Assembly: GCF_001854865.1 (NCBI RefSeq)
Contig: NZ_MDDW01000003.1
Span: 287,239 to 292,559 of the forward strand
Source: Rhizobium sp. LCM 4573
Lineage (GTDB): Bacteria > Pseudomonadota > Alphaproteobacteria > Rhizobiales > Rhizobiaceae
Length of the DNA: 5,321 bases
Reading direction: 5' to 3'
Positions within the stretch are counted from its first letter, which is position 1. Each line of letters opens with the position of its first letter. The translations under genes were made by a program, and so were the position numbers. Under the pieces are notes generated by a model. The model saw only the letters and a program-made list of their open reading frames with translations, did not search any database and had not been told where the DNA came from. Shown here piece by piece: positions 4,601-5,321 of this stretch.

Positions 4601-5321
4601 TGTCCGTTGCCCTTCCGAAGACGATTGAAACCTATGACCTGGCCGGCGAGGCCGCACGCCTGTTTGCCGAGATCGCCGCCCATACCGCCGATGCCGAAGG
4701 CGTCAGCCGACCGGCCTTTTCCGCCATCGAAACGAAAACGCTGGAGTTCCTGATCGATTATGCCCACTCGGAAGGCCTGGTGGCGGAATGGGATGCGGGC
4801 CGCAACGTCGTTTTTTCACTGCCGGAACACCAGACGGCCGAGCGCTATGTGTTGGTCGGCTCGCATGTCGACAGCGTGCCGCGCGGCGGCAATTTCGACG
4901 GGCTGGCCGGTGTCCTCTCCGGCCTTGTCTGCCTTGTGCGCGCACGGCGGCAAGCAATCCATTTCCCTCAGCCGGTAAAAGTCATAGCCATGCGTGGCGA
5001 GGAAAGCGCCTGGTTCGGTCCCTGCTATATCGGCTCCAAGGCGCTACTCGGTGCTCTTTCGGCGGATGAACTTGCCGCAAAGCATCGAGCGGATGGCCGC
5101 AGCCTCGACGCACATATGGAAGCGATTGGCATCGATATGGTCCCTATCCGGGCCGGCAAGCCGCTTCTCGATGGGGCAAGCGTCAGCGCCTATCTGGAAG
5201 TGCATATCGAACAGGGCCCGGTCCTCGTCGAGCGCCAGTTGCCGGCGGCGATCGTCTCCGGCATCCGCGGTAATTTCCGCTACAAGAAGATAGCCTGCCA
5301 TGGCGAAGCCGGCCATTCGGG
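4600..5321 (+). CDS. Zn-dependent M20 amidohydrolase, N-carbamoyl amino acid hydrolase/allantoate amidohydrolase group (3' end beyond window)
   Basis: 240 residues are visible of an expected 410-420. This cytoplasmic metalloenzyme family removes the carbamoyl group from N-carbamoyl amino acids, beta-ureidopropionate, allantoate or carbamoyl-aspartate, releasing CO2 and ammonia. Diagnostic motifs are GSHVDSVPRGGNFDGLAGV (87-105), with metal ligands H89 and D100; RGEESAWFG (132-140), with the likely catalytic glutamate E134 and metal ligand E135; HIEQGPVLVE (202-211); and GEAGHSG at the visible end, with H239. The usual motif in relatives is EEGxRFG, so EESAWFG is a variant at two positions and may mark a subfamily with different specificity. 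The ATG at 4600 overlaps the pyrD TGA by one base. Downstream of a dihydroorotate dehydrogenase, carbamoyl-aspartate is the logical substrate (ureidosuccinase), but the ring-opening hydrolase is not in the window. Family firm, substrate inferred. Confidence 0.9.
   Translation, partial: MSVALPKTIETYDLAGEAARLFAEIAAHTADAEGVSRPAFSAIETKTLEFLIDYAHSEGLVAEWDAGRNVVFSLPEHQTAERYVLVGSHVDSVPRGGNFDGLAGVLSGLVCLVRARRQAIHFPQPVKVIAMRGEESAWFGPCYIGSKALLGALSADELAAKHRADGRSLDAHMEAIGIDMVPIRAGKPLLDGASVSAYLEVHIEQGPVLVERQLPAAIVSGIRGNFRYKKIACHGEAGHS

Overview
The window looks like a catabolic gene cluster from an alphaproteobacterium, most likely of the Rhizobium/Agrobacterium group. This is inferred from the high GC content, the codon use (many GCC, GGC, CTG and ATC codons), tight 1-nt TGATG gene junctions, and the combination of a SsuB/TauB-type ABC importer with a carbamoylase-family hydrolase. 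The species cannot be fixed from the sequence.

Layout. Positions 1-629 (minus, cut by the window edge) and 629-1411 (minus) encode the permease and ATPase of an ABC importer. Positions 1412-1572 are the importer's upstream region. Positions 1573-2478 (minus, TTG start) encode an XRE-type helix-turn-helix regulator with a C-terminal domain I do not recognise. Positions 2479-2810 are a 332-bp divergent intergenic region with a promoter, operator-like repeats and a possible 10-codon leader ORF. Positions 2811-3665, 3665-4600 and 4600-5321 (plus, the last cut by the window edge) encode, in order, a PyrK-like FAD/2Fe-2S electron-transfer subunit, a class 1B dihydroorotate dehydrogenase, and a zinc-dependent M20 amidohydrolase of the N-carbamoyl amino acid hydrolase/allantoate amidohydrolase group.

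How the parts may work together. A PyrK/PyrD class 1B pair followed at once by a carbamoylase-type hydrolase, and lying next to an importer and a dedicated regulator, fits degradation better than pyrimidine synthesis. The proposed route is import of orotate or a related pyrimidine, NADH-driven reduction of the ring by PyrD-PyrK, ring opening by a dihydroorotase or hydantoinase not seen here, and removal of the carbamoyl group by the M20 enzyme. This resembles the classical reductive orotate fermentation route (orotate, dihydroorotate, carbamoyl-aspartate, aspartate). The substrate is an inference.

The strongest unannotated signal is a 19-bp near-identical element (17 of 19 positions) with the palindromic core TCTCA-N4-TGAGA. 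It occurs exactly twice by eye: upstream of the importer operon (1535-1553, read on minus) and upstream of the catabolic operon (2566-2584, read on plus). Both copies face their downstream genes and both lie the same distance before a TTG-type -35 hexamer. They flank the XRE gene and are the best candidate operators for it, which would join importer and enzymes into one regulon.
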